From positions 1,984,001 to 2,048,000 of the forward strand of contig JADJBV010000001.1 in the NCBI GenBank assembly GCA_016703535.1: 64,000 bases of DNA, written 5' to 3'. Of this stretch, positions 24,612 through 32,801 are shown piece by piece. The number at the start of each line of letters is the position of its first letter. Position 1 is the first letter of the stretch. The notes under the pieces were generated by a model that made no database searches, had not been told where the DNA came from, and saw only the letters and a program-made list of their open reading frames with translations. Source of the stretch: Deltaproteobacteria bacterium (GTDB lineage Bacteria; Myxococcota; Kuafuiibacteriia; Kuafuiibacteriales; Kuafuiibacteriaceae). Position numbers and translations under genes: made by a program.

Positions 24612-24848
24612 TTATGGCGCGGTTCTCTTACCTAGTTCGGCGATGAGGGCCTGAGGGTCCGGGAACTCGTCATCCATTTGCCGTTTGTTCCACCGCTCCC
24701 GGCCATCGACGGTGACGATGAAGTCCCCCCGCCCCCCCGGGACCAGCTCGATGTCCACCGGGTCGAAGGCCCTCTTCAGCTCGGCGGCCAAACTGGCCGC
24801 CCGGGGTTGGTAGTTTCAGATCCGGCAGTATTCGATGCGAACCCGCAT
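24612..24848 (-). CDS. SelW/Rdx-family selenoprotein with in-frame UGA (selenocysteine)
   Basis: From the ATG at 24848 (GGGAG 4 bp upstream) the minus strand reads MRVRIEYCRI, then TGA (24818-24816), then NYQPRAASLAAELKRAFDPV and on to TAA at 24612: 79 codons including the stop, in one frame. The 'IEYC-x-x-U-NY-x-PRA-x-x-LA-x-x-L' pattern is that of SelT/SelW/SelH (Rdx) proteins, where the fourth position of the CxxU/CxxC motif is Cys or selenocysteine. The downstream part also fits (D-x-x-L-V-P-G-G-x-G-D-F-x-V, then W-N-K). A bacterial SECIS-like hairpin follows the UGA. The protein is a small thioredoxin-like redox factor of unclear substrate. Reading it as a nonsense pseudogene is less likely because the frame downstream is intact. 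It lies between the FGE-like and basic-protein genes. Confidence 0.82.
24783..24801 (-). promoter_or_regulatory. bacterial SECIS-like hairpin downstream of the UGA
   Basis: In the mRNA the hairpin is GGCGGCC-AGUUU-GGCCGCC: a perfect 7-bp stem with a 5-nt loop. It begins 14 nt after the UGA, so the loop is 21 nt from it. A short stem, a small loop with G among its first two bases and a UGA-loop distance of roughly 16-37 nt are the usual features of bacterial SECIS elements bound by SelB. Confidence 0.7.
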
Positions 24849-24908
24849 GGTTCTCCCAACCTACGGGCCCCAACCTCCCGTTCCAATACTGGTGATTACA
24901 CTGAATAG

Positions 24909-24954
24909 CCTCAAGCCGACCTTGAGGTGGCGTGGCGCCCCCGACCGCTCGGGG
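24909..24954 (-). terminator. two hairpins after the FGE-like gene
   Basis: Just past the stop codon of the FGE-like gene (24957-24959) are two perfect hairpins: CCCCGA / TCGGGG (24939-24954) and CCTCAAG / CTTGAGG (24909-24927). Neither has a T tract. They may attenuate or stabilise transcript between this gene and the selenoprotein gene. Confidence 0.45.
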
Positions 24955-24956
24955 CC

Positions 24957-25724
24957 TCAGTCGGCGGCACATCGAAAGCCGATGGCGTTGTCGACCTCGG
25001 TCTCCAGCTTGGCCCGGCGGGCCGAGACCCGGACCAAGTGGCTGCCATCGAGGTAGGAACCGCCTCGGATCACCCGCTCCCGGCCGCTGGTCGGGCCGCT
25101 GGGGTGGGTGGTGTTGGTGGCGGTGCGGTAGTAGGTCGGATCGAAGAAGTCGGTGACCCACTCGGCGGCGTTGCCGGACATGTTGAGCGCCCCGAAAGGG
25201 CTGGCGCCCTCGGGATATGCGCCGACCGGGGCGGTCAACGGGTGGTCATCGCCGGCGGCGCTGCTGTTGACCTTCTTGGGATCGAAGGCGCCCTTCCAGG
25301 GCCACTTGCGGAAGTCGGTGCCTTTGGCCGCGTATTCCCACTCGGCTTCGGTGGGCAAGCGCCGCCCGACCCAGGTGCAGAAGCGGCTGGCGTCGGCGAA
25401 GGGCACGCCGACCGCGGGGTGATCGTCTTGCCCCAACACCGGGTGATCCAAGAAGCCCGAGGGATCACAGGCCCGGGCCAAGACGCAGAGCCGAAAAGCG
25501 GCGTTGCTGACCTCGGTGACGTCGATGCGGTAACTCCGCATCGACAGGCTGCGCTCGGGATATTCGTCGGGTTCACCGTTGCGATCGCCCATGGTGAAGT
25601 TGCCGCCCGGGATCGTCACCATCTCCCCGGCCGCGGTGCTGGGCGGCTGGGCCGGCGCGTCGCGACGTGCGTGGGAATAACACGCCGAGAGGAGCAGCCC
25701 GGCCAACAACAGCGTACGCTTCAT
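24957..25724 (-). CDS. SUMF1/FGE-like lipoprotein, catalytic cysteines absent
   Basis: The 255-residue product starts MKRTLLLAGLLLSACYSHAR (lipobox LSAC; GAGGAG ribosome binding site about 4 bp upstream of ATG 25724). It has the formylglycine-generating-enzyme-like fold: MVTIPGGNFTMGDRNGEPDE, YRIDVTEVSNAAF, RLPTEAEWEYAAKG, NMSGNAAEWV, RVIRGGSY and IGFRCA. True sulfatase-modifying enzymes carry two Cys shortly after RGGSW; here that stretch is RGGSYLDGSHLVRVSARR without Cys, so the copper/thiol chemistry of FGE is not expected. Family members without these Cys serve as binding or regulatory domains. It is likely the first gene of the unit containing the selenoprotein. Confidence 0.88.
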   Translation of the reverse strand: MKRTLLLAGLLLSACYSHARRDAPAQPPSTAAGEMVTIPGGNFTMGDRNGEPDEYPERSLSMRSYRIDVTEVSNAAFRLCVLARACDPSGFLDHPVLGQDDHPAVGVPFADASRFCTWVGRRLPTEAEWEYAAKGTDFRKWPWKGAFDPKKVNSSAAGDDHPLTAPVGAYPEGASPFGALNMSGNAAEWVTDFFDPTYYRTATNTTHPSGPTSGRERVIRGGSYLDGSHLVRVSARRAKLETEVDNAIGFRCAAD

Positions 25725-25865
25725 CAACTCCTCTTCCGCCTTGGATCCGGGAGCACGTCAAGGGGTGTTCGGGTTCCGCCACAGGAGGTTGGCCCACCCC
25801 GGGTCCGGGCTCGGTCATCGGCCCGATGACCTTCGGCTGGCCCTCGGGCGTCGAATGAGCCCGCC

Positions 25866-28634
25866 GTGCGCGTCTTTCGCCTCCTCTTCCCGCTCCTTTT
25901 TTCCCTGGCCGCCTGCAGCGAAGGCACCTCGGGGCTCGACGACGCCGGCCCGATCAGCTGCACCAACAACGACCAATGCCCGGCCACCGACTGGTGCCAA
26001 AACGGGACCTGCACCCCCGGGAGCGGCAACAACTGCACCGCCGACCAAAGTTGCGCGACCGATCAGATCTGCCAGGTGGTGACCGACTGTGGCGCCAGCC
26101 GCTGCAGCGGCAACGTCTGCGTGCCCAAACCCTGCGCCGACCACGACGAGTGTGAAGGTGTTTGTCTGGACGGCGCTTGCGGCCCGGCCCCGAGCTGCGG
26201 CGAAGACGCCAGCACCTGCCCGGGTGAGCTGGTGTGTCTGGAGGGCGTCTGTACCCCACCCGGTGAGATCACCTGCGGCGACGACGGCGACTGCCCCCTC
26301 GAAGGCACGGTCTGCGTCGGTGGGGCGTGTGTGGCGCCGACGGCCTGCACCACCTCGGCCGACTGCCCGCCCGAACTTCGCTGCATCCAAGCGATCTGCC
26401 GCGACCCTTGCGAAGAGGCGGCCGACTGCGGCCAACCGGCGGCCTTCTACAGCTGCGATCTCGCCAACGGCGAGTGCCAACAACGGTGCCTCCAGTCCAA
26501 CCAGTGCCCCGACCAGCAGATCTGCCAACAAGGCCTGTGTGTGCCCGCCGAGTGCCAAAGTGACGCCGACTGCGACGTGGCCAACAACGAGGCCTGCGAA
26601 GGTGAAGAGGACGGTCACGGCCAGTGCCAAGAGTTCACGCCCTGCGACGGCCAAGGCGCCTGCCCCCTGGGCACCACCTGCAACCCGGCCACCAATCGCT
26701 GCGATCCGATCCCAGGCTGCCGCACCGATCGAGACTGCGAACCCAACGAGATCTGCATCCGCGGTTATTGTGAGGCCACCTCCAGCTGCGCCAACACCCC
26801 CTGCCCCGAGGGCGAAAGTTGTGTGGCCGACGTCTGCGTGCCCTTCACCTGCCGCGGTCCCGCCGACTGCCCCGTGCCAGGTGAACTGTGTCTGGGCGGC
26901 CAGTGCCAGGTCCCGCCCAGCCCTGATTTTGTGGTCGAGGTCCGGATCATCACCCCGGCCGGGACGGTCCGCCCCGGCACCACCTACCCCTTCGTGGCCT
27001 TGGCCTTGGATCAAGCGGGGCGAGTGGTCCCCGGCGTGAACTTCTTGTGGACCAGCACCTCCACCAGCGTCGCCCGCATCAACGGCGCCGGCCTCGCGAC
27101 CGGCGGCACCCAAGGGGGCACCACCCAGATCCGGGCCAGCCTCGAGACCGCCGGCGGTCGGATCACCTCGGCCCCGGTCGCGTTGACCAACCTCCTGCCG
27201 CTCCCGAACGGGACGGTGCGGATCAGCGTGGTCCGGGCCACCAACGGCGCGCCCATCCCCGGCGCTTCGGTCGAGTTGATCGCCAACAACGGGTCCCCCC
27301 GGGCCGGCACCACCAACAATCAAGGTCAGGTCGAGTTCACCACCGTGCCGAGCGGGGACTTTTCGGTGACCGCCGCCCACGTCGACTACGACTACGTCTC
27401 CTTGTTGGCCCAAGACGGCCGGGACCTGTTGCTGGCCCTGCCGCCCGCGACCCGCCCCGATCGAGTGGCCGGGGCCCGAGGCACCGTCGACCTCGGCCAG
27501 GTCTCGACCCAAGGCGCGATCTCCGCGTCCTTGTCCGGGGCCTCCTTCCCTTCGCCCCTCCTTGGTTTTTCAGCGACCAGCCTCTTTGGCGGTGAACTCT
27601 TCCAGGTGGAGGTGCCGATGTTGGGCAACATCCCCATCCCGGCGGCCAACACCTTGTCGGCCGAGCTGATGGGCTTCCCGCTGGCGCTGAAGGACACCTA
27701 CTACGCTCGGGCCGAACCCGGGGCCCGGGCCCTCTACAGCTTCGGCGGCAAGATTGCCCTCGGCACCAACGGCTTGGATCCGACCAACTTCGGCAACCTG
27801 TTGACCGCGATCTTGCCCTTTTATCAGCGCTTCGATCACGCGGTGCGCCCTTACGTCCCGCTGCTGGCGTTGCCGACGGTGGTCGACACCATCGATCTCG
27901 ATGGCGACGGCGACACCACCGAGGCCCTCCCCGATTGGGCCGGCTTCGGCGCCTTCACCATGACCCCAGCCACGCCCCAGAACCTGCGCTACGAGCTGTT
28001 GGTCGACAACTTGCCCTTCGTCAGCGGCGGCAACGCCAACACCTTGATCGTGGTCGCCGGGGTGTTGTTGCCGGGGCTCGGCTTCGTGCCTTTGGGCCTG
28101 GACGGCCAGAGCGATCAACAGGGCACCGGCATCGTCGAGAGCTTCGTGAGCAAGATGGCGCCGCCCCACGACGGCCTGGAGGCCGGCGACTACGCGGTTT
28201 TGGTGACCGCCCTGCGGGTGGGGATGAATGGCTTGCCGGGGCCAGGATCGAGCCGGCTGTGGGTCGGCGCCTCGTTCCCGACCACCGTCGACCTGGATGA
28301 TGGTTGGCTGGACGCGCCGGTCGACGCCACTTTTGCCCCCACCGCTCGGGAGCTGTCTTTGCCCATCGAGCTGGGCATCGACCTCTACCACGTGGTGTTG
28401 GCGGGCCCGACCGGCGCCTGGCACGTCTACGCTGACGCCCCAGCCAACGAACAACTTTTCCTGCCGCCGGTCCCGGCCGGCCTCGAGGATCGGGCCGCAG
28501 GCGCCCAAGTGATCGTCGACGGCGTCGATCTGGTCCCAGGCGCCGATGCCTCGACGGTCTTCGACGCGGCGGCCGGCGGGCCCCTGGGTCTCGATCGGGC
28601 CACCCGGGGCTTCGCCCGCGCCACCCCGCCGTGA
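25866..28634 (+). CDS. large Cys-rich lipoprotein with Ig-like (Big) and carboxypeptidase-regulatory-like domains
   Basis: The 922-residue protein starts at a GTG (VRVFRLLFPLLFSLAACSEG), a lipoprotein signal with lipobox LAAC. Residues 30-350 hold about a dozen short Cys repeats of the 'C-x-x-x-x-D-C-P....C-x-x-G-x-C' type, resembling Dickkopf/EGF-like modules (C-T-N-N-D-Q-C, C-Q-N-G-T-C). A bacterial Ig-like domain follows (360-440, 'VVPGVNFLWTSTSTSVARIN'), then a carboxypeptidase-regulatory-like domain (455-520, 'PIPGASVELIANNGS') and a 400-residue unrecognised beta-rich region. It is probably an exported adhesin-like protein. Its TGA overlaps the next GTG (GTGA), so it heads a coupled four-gene operon. 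Confidence 0.85.
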   Translation: MRVFRLLFPLLFSLAACSEGTSGLDDAGPISCTNNDQCPATDWCQNGTCTPGSGNNCTADQSCATDQICQVVTDCGASRCSGNVCVPKPCADHDECEGVCLDGACGPAPSCGEDASTCPGELVCLEGVCTPPGEITCGDDGDCPLEGTVCVGGACVAPTACTTSADCPPELRCIQAICRDPCEEAADCGQPAAFYSCDLANGECQQRCLQSNQCPDQQICQQGLCVPAECQSDADCDVANNEACEGEEDGHGQCQEFTPCDGQGACPLGTTCNPATNRCDPIPGCRTDRDCEPNEICIRGYCEATSSCANTPCPEGESCVADVCVPFTCRGPADCPVPGELCLGGQCQVPPSPDFVVEVRIITPAGTVRPGTTYPFVALALDQAGRVVPGVNFLWTSTSTSVARINGAGLATGGTQGGTTQIRASLETAGGRITSAPVALTNLLPLPNGTVRISVVRATNGAPIPGASVELIANNGSPRAGTTNNQGQVEFTTVPSGDFSVTAAHVDYDYVSLLAQDGRDLLLALPPATRPDRVAGARGTVDLGQVSTQGAISASLSGASFPSPLLGFSATSLFGGELFQVEVPMLGNIPIPAANTLSAELMGFPLALKDTYYARAEPGARALYSFGGKIALGTNGLDPTNFGNLLTAILPFYQRFDHAVRPYVPLLALPTVVDTIDLDGDGDTTEALPDWAGFGAFTMTPATPQNLRYELLVDNLPFVSGGNANTLIVVAGVLLPGLGFVPLGLDGQSDQQGTGIVESFVSKMAPPHDGLEAGDYAVLVTALRVGMNGLPGPGSSRLWVGASFPTTVDLDDGWLDAPVDATFAPTARELSLPIELGIDLYHVVLAGPTGAWHVYADAPANEQLFLPPVPAGLEDRAAGAQVIVDGVDLVPGADASTVFDAAAGGPLGLDRATRGFARATPP

Positions 28635-29692
28635 GGGCCTGGATCTTGGGCCTTTGGGCCCTCACCGGCTGCGCCTCCTTCTCCGCCGGCTTCGATCGTT
28701 CAGCGTTGTTGGCCAAGGCCGAGTTGGTGGAGGCCCGGGCCCCGCGCCGCCGTACACCTCAACCTTGGCCCTTCGACGACTACGCCCAGCTGGAGCGCCG
28801 CACCCGACCGTCGGCCGCCTTCCAGCCGGTGATCCGTCCCCTCACCCACCACCGCCGGCCCCTCCCGGGCTTGATCGCGGAGGAGCTCCGCTTCCCGAGC
28901 CGGGTCCAGCTTCAGCAGCCGGAAAGCAACGTAGCCATCGCCTACCTTTATCGGCACGGCCCGCTGGGGCAACGCCCGGTGGTGATCTTCGCCCCCGGGC
29001 TCTACGTGTCGGAGGCGGCCATGACCCCGGTCGGCTGGCTCCTCGATCGGATCTTGGAGGCCGGCGCCGACGTCGTGTTTTTTGTCCCGCCGTATCACCT
29101 GGGCCGCACCCCCCGGGGCTGGGCCTCGGGTGACGCGGTGTTGGCCGCCGAACTTCCGGATCACCTGGGGGTCATCGCCCAAGGCATCGCTGACCTCCGC
29201 CAACTGGGCGCCTGGTTGCGGGCCAAAGGGGTCCCGAGCTTGGGCGGGTTTGGGGGCTCGATGGGGGCGTCGATGTTGCTCCAGGTGGCCCGCATGGATC
29301 GCTCCCTCGACTTCTTCACCGGCCTGATCCCGCTGGTGCGTTGGGACGATCTTTTCCTCGGGCCCCCCGAGTTCCAGCGGCTCCGGGACCTGGTGGTGGA
29401 GCAAGGCCACGATCCGCAACGGCTGGTCGCCCTCTACGCCCAGCTCGATCCCGCGGCGGTGCCCCCCACGATCCCGCCCGAACGGATCTCGCTGTTGGTG
29501 GCCGAATATGATCAGGTGGCTCGAAATGGGCCACTGAACGCCTGGCGAAAAGCCTGGGGCCTGGAGCGGGTCCAAAGTTATGCCCGAGGCCACGCCACCA
29601 TCCTGCTGACCCCGGCCCTTTACCGGGACTATTCCACCTTCCTCGCTGAAGACCTGGCGGCCCTCCCCCACCGAACGACCTCCTCTCGGTGA
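28631..29692 (+). CDS. alpha/beta-hydrolase lipoprotein
   Basis: The 353-residue protein starts VRAWILGLWALTGCASFSAG with lipobox LTGC. The fold shows PVVIFAPGLYVSEAAM (oxyanion strand), the nucleophile elbow GGFGGSMGAS (Ser about 210), an acidic strand end LLVAEYD and a final His in RGHATILL. These four elements suggest an active Ser-Asp/Glu-His hydrolase, perhaps an esterase, anchored in the envelope. The substrate is unknown. Both ends overlap neighbours by 4 bp (GTGA), indicating translational coupling with the Cys-rich lipoprotein and the small membrane protein. Confidence 0.82.
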   Translation: MRAWILGLWALTGCASFSAGFDRSALLAKAELVEARAPRRRTPQPWPFDDYAQLERRTRPSAAFQPVIRPLTHHRRPLPGLIAEELRFPSRVQLQQPESNVAIAYLYRHGPLGQRPVVIFAPGLYVSEAAMTPVGWLLDRILEAGADVVFFVPPYHLGRTPRGWASGDAVLAAELPDHLGVIAQGIADLRQLGAWLRAKGVPSLGGFGGSMGASMLLQVARMDRSLDFFTGLIPLVRWDDLFLGPPEFQRLRDLVVEQGHDPQRLVALYAQLDPAAVPPTIPPERISLLVAEYDQVARNGPLNAWRKAWGLERVQSYARGHATILLTPALYRDYSTFLAEDLAALPHRTTSSR

Positions 29693-30018
29693 CCCGCTTC
29701 GATTGCGTTGGGCCCCAGACGATGCCCAAAATCCCGCCGATGGCCGGGCCATTCGAGATGTCCGAGTTGGGGCTGTTGGTCAGCGCCTGCCTGCTCCTGG
29801 CGAGCAGCCTCCGCTTTCGGGTGGAGCTCCGGCGGGTCCCCCACTGGCGACGGCTGATCGGGGCCTTCGGCTTCTTCACCTTGGCGGCGTTGGCCACCAA
29901 CCTCGAGCACCTGGGAAACTTCGCGCTCTTCGACGGCCTCGAACACCTGAGTTATGCGCTCCAGTCGAGCCTGCTCCTCAGCTGGGGGTGGGCCGTCACC
30001 CGCCGAGGCCCGGCGTGA
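29689..30018 (+). CDS. small three-helix membrane protein preceding the histidine kinase
   Basis: The frame opens at a GTG overlapping the hydrolase stop (GTGA, 29689-29692); inner ATGs at 29722 and 29758 are alternative starts. From MSELGLLVSACLLLASSLRF there are three hydrophobic helices (SELGLLVSACLLLASSL, IGAFGFFTLAALATNL, HLSYALQSSLLLSWGWAV) separated by a basic loop. The stop overlaps the next GTG (30015-30018). The kinase that follows begins directly with its own membrane helices, so this protein may complete its membrane sensor. No known family was recognised. Confidence 0.7.
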   Translation: MTRFDCVGPQTMPKIPPMAGPFEMSELGLLVSACLLLASSLRFRVELRRVPHWRRLIGAFGFFTLAALATNLEHLGNFALFDGLEHLSYALQSSLLLSWGWAVTRRGPA

Positions 30019-31322
30019 CCGCCTCCTTGGAGGCCGCTGGCCTGTTGGCCACTTTGGCGGCGATCGCCTTGATCGCTCGGCCGATCCCGAACCTCCCGAA
30101 CGCGGCCCGACAGACCTTCTTGGCCCTGCTGGGGCTGTTGGCCTTGACCCATGGCGCCAACCTCCTGGAGGCCCAAGGGCAACTTTGGGCCGATCTCGCG
30201 GGCGATATGCTGGCCGGCGCGGTCCCGCTCCTTTGGGGCCTGTTCCTCCTCGAGGTGAGCCGGGCCCACCTGCAACAACAAAACTCCGCCACCCACGAGG
30301 CGTTGCGCTTCTTCTTCGATCAGGTGCCGGTGGAGATGAGCACCCTGGACGGACAGGGGCGGGTCGATTGCCCAAGCGCCGCCTTTCGGGCCCAGTTCCC
30401 GAAGGCCGAGCCGGGGGTCCCGCTCCTCGCCGGGGTGGAACTGGAGCTGCCGAACCTGGCCAAAGCGATGGCGCAGGAGCGCAGCTTGGGGCTGGAGTTC
30501 CACGGCGAAGACACGACCCCGGGCACCTCCCCTCGCTCCTTTCGTTGGGTCCTGCGGTCCTGGATCCACCCGGACCACCAAGGCCCCGGCGCGTTGGTTT
30601 GGCTCAAAGAGACCACCGCTGAACTCGCCGCCGCCGCCGCCGAACGGGCCGCTCAAGAGGAGTTGGCCCGCAACCAGCGAATGGCGGCCCTCGGCCAGCT
30701 GGCGGCCGGCGCCACCCACGACTTCAACAACCTGCTCCAGATCATCCAGTCGACGGCGGTCGAGCTCGAGGAAGAGCCCAACAACCCCGAACACCGAGGG
30801 ACCTTGAAGCGGGCCATCGAGGATGCCGGCACCATGAGCCGGGCCATGTTGAGCTTCGCCCGCTCCACGCCCAACGACCAAACGACCTACGACCTCAAGG
30901 TGCTCCTGACCGAAGCCCACCAACTCCTGACCCGAGCCTTGGGGCGGCGTTACGTCCTCAAACTCGAGACCGAACCGGGCCCGTTTTTGGTGCGAGGCAA
31001 CGCCACCCGCCTGCAGCAGGCCTTGCTCAACCTGGTGGTCAACGCCCGAGACGCCATGCCCCACGGGGGCACCATCCAGATCGGCTTGGAGCGGATCGGT
31101 GGGCAGGCGGTGGTCCAGGTGCAGGACCGAGGGACCGGGCTCAGCCCCGAGGTCGAGGCCCGTCTTTTTACGCCGTTTTTCACCACCAAAGGGGCCCGCG
31201 GCACGGGCCTCGGGCTCAGCGTGGTCAAGGCCGCCATCGAAGAACACCAAGGGGCGGTTGAGGTGAACTCGGTGCCGGGCGCCGGCACCACCTTTCGTTT
31301 GGCCCTGCCGCTGCGCGACTGA
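30015..31322 (+). CDS. membrane sensor histidine kinase
   Basis: The 435-residue protein starts at GTG 30015 (VTASLEAAGLLATLAAIALI) with three hydrophobic segments before residue 80. A PAS-like region spans about 95-205 (FFFDQVPVEMSTLDGQGRVD), then a coiled linker and the H-box GATHDFNNLLQII with the phospho-accepting His about 235. The catalytic domain shows NLVVNARDAM (N box), VQDRGTGLS (G1), FTPFFTTK (F box) and RGTGLGLSVV (G2). It should autophosphorylate and pass phosphate to a response regulator that is not encoded nearby. It is the last gene of the GTGA-coupled operon and is convergent with the next kinase gene. Confidence 0.92.
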   Translation: MTASLEAAGLLATLAAIALIARPIPNLPNAARQTFLALLGLLALTHGANLLEAQGQLWADLAGDMLAGAVPLLWGLFLLEVSRAHLQQQNSATHEALRFFFDQVPVEMSTLDGQGRVDCPSAAFRAQFPKAEPGVPLLAGVELELPNLAKAMAQERSLGLEFHGEDTTPGTSPRSFRWVLRSWIHPDHQGPGALVWLKETTAELAAAAAERAAQEELARNQRMAALGQLAAGATHDFNNLLQIIQSTAVELEEEPNNPEHRGTLKRAIEDAGTMSRAMLSFARSTPNDQTTYDLKVLLTEAHQLLTRALGRRYVLKLETEPGPFLVRGNATRLQQALLNLVVNARDAMPHGGTIQIGLERIGGQAVVQVQDRGTGLSPEVEARLFTPFFTTKGARGTGLGLSVVKAAIEEHQGAVEVNSVPGAGTTFRLALPLRD

Positions 31323-31331
31323 AGTCGAAGT

Positions 31332-32786
31332 TCACTCGCCTTCGACGTGCCACAACTTCTGGAGCGCCTGGGTGGCGGCCTCTTCCACGGCCTTGGGGGC
31401 CCCTCGGGCCTTGGCCCGCTGGAGCGGCTCGACGGCCCGGATGTCGCCCAACTCCCCGAGGGCCCACGCCGCCGCCGCCGCCACCTTTGGCGAACCCCGC
31501 TCCACCGCCCGGATGAGGCTCGGCGTGGCCGACTGATCCCCCCGGCGCCCCAACTCCAGGGCCGCCCGTTCGGCCACCGACGCCTCCTTGTCCAGGCTCC
31601 GGCTCAGCTCGTGCACCGACTGGGCCTCCAGCCGCACCGGCTTTTTTGCTGGCTCGGCTTCGGCGGCCTGCACCACCACCAACGTCGGCGCCGGTGGCGG
31701 CGCCGGCGGGGGCTCGACCACCACCGGCACCTCCGAGCGGGTGATCCGCTTTTCGCTGGCCCGATCGAGTTGGGTGACCGCCAAAACCGCCGCCGCGGCG
31801 ATCAACACCCCGACCCCGATCAGGCGATCGGCCATCGAGCGGGCGGCGGGCGGCGCCGCTTGGACCGCGGGCAAGGCCTCGGTCGGCAGCCGCGGCTTCC
31901 CTTCTTTGGTGGCGGCCTCGACCAAGGCCAGGACCTCGGGCTCAGGCGCCGCCGGATCTTCGGCGGTGACCGTCGCCTCCAAGGCCCCGATCACCTCGGT
32001 GAAATCGGCGAAACGTTGCCCGGGCTCTTTGGCCAACATCCGCTCCACCACCAAGGCCACGGCTTCGGGGCACTCGGGCGCCCGGCCGCGGATCGGCGGC
32101 AAGGGCTCCTGCACGTGCTTGAGCAACAAGGACAACACGTTGTCCGCGTCGAAGGGCGGCTCACCGACCAACAGGTGATACAAGGTCGCGCCCAAAGCGT
32201 ACTGATCGCTGCGGGCATCCAAGCTGCGGCCTTGGCCTTGTTCGGGCGACATGTAGTGGGGCGTGCCCACCGTCGTGCCGTCGTCGGTCAGGGCGCTGGG
32301 TGCGTCCAACAACTTGGCTACCCCAAAGTCGGCCAACTTCACCGTCCCGTCGTCGGTGACCAACAGGTTCTGAGGTTTGACGTCCCGGTGGAGCACACCC
32401 ACCTCGGCGGCGCGCCGGAGGCCCTCGGCGACCTGGAGCCCGATGTCGACCACCGCCCTCGCGCCCAGTTGGCCCTTCACCTCCAGCAGGCTGGAGAGCG
32501 GATAACCGTCGACCAACTCTTGGGTGATGAAGGCCCGCCCCTCGTGTTCACCGACCGCGTAGACCTGGACGACGTTGGGATGGGCGATCCGCGCCGCGGC
32601 CCGGGCCTCGATCAGGAAACGCCCACGGGCTTCGGCGTCGACGTCGTCGGTCAACAACTTGAGGGCCAAAGAGCGATCGAGGGTCTCGTCTTTGACCCGG
32701 AACACCAGGCCCGAGGCGCCGCGCCCCAACACGCCTTCGACCCGATAACCCCCGATCGAATCGGGCAAGGCCGACAGCGCGCTCAC
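31332..32786 (-). CDS. membrane Ser/Thr kinase with HEAT-like C-terminal repeats
   Basis: The 484-residue protein begins at a GTG (VSALSALPDSIGGYRVEGVL). The kinase domain is complete: GRGASGLVF, Lys43 in LALKLL, HRD 133-135 in LHRDVKPQNLLV, DFG and HYMSPEQG. A single transmembrane helix follows at about 320-340 (LIGVGVLIAAAAVLAVTQL), then a Pro-rich stretch and an exported-side region with HEAT/PBS-lyase-like repeats (ALELGRRGDQSATPSLIRAV, AWALGELGDIRAVEPLQRAK). Such repeats mediate protein binding, so this looks like a receptor kinase. It lies 15 bp after the DUF6178-like gene on the same strand. Confidence 0.9.
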   Translation of the reverse strand: MSALSALPDSIGGYRVEGVLGRGASGLVFRVKDETLDRSLALKLLTDDVDAEARGRFLIEARAAARIAHPNVVQVYAVGEHEGRAFITQELVDGYPLSSLLEVKGQLGARAVVDIGLQVAEGLRRAAEVGVLHRDVKPQNLLVTDDGTVKLADFGVAKLLDAPSALTDDGTTVGTPHYMSPEQGQGRSLDARSDQYALGATLYHLLVGEPPFDADNVLSLLLKHVQEPLPPIRGRAPECPEAVALVVERMLAKEPGQRFADFTEVIGALEATVTAEDPAAPEPEVLALVEAATKEGKPRLPTEALPAVQAAPPAARSMADRLIGVGVLIAAAAVLAVTQLDRASEKRITRSEVPVVVEPPPAPPPAPTLVVVQAAEAEPAKKPVRLEAQSVHELSRSLDKEASVAERAALELGRRGDQSATPSLIRAVERGSPKVAAAAAWALGELGDIRAVEPLQRAKARGAPKAVEEAATQALQKLWHVEGE

Positions 32787-32801
32787 GGCGAAGGGAGCGT
32801 A

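Noticed and set aside
24612..24848. SelW-like gene as a pseudogene with a nonsense mutation
   Set aside because: The UGA falls exactly at the C-x-x-U position, the rest of the frame is intact, and a SECIS-like hairpin follows.
24670..25161. 163-codon minus-strand frame overlapping the selenoprotein and the FGE-like gene
   Set aside because: It starts inside the FGE-like gene in another frame and is Arg/Pro/His-rich; the UGA-containing frame gives the recognisable protein.
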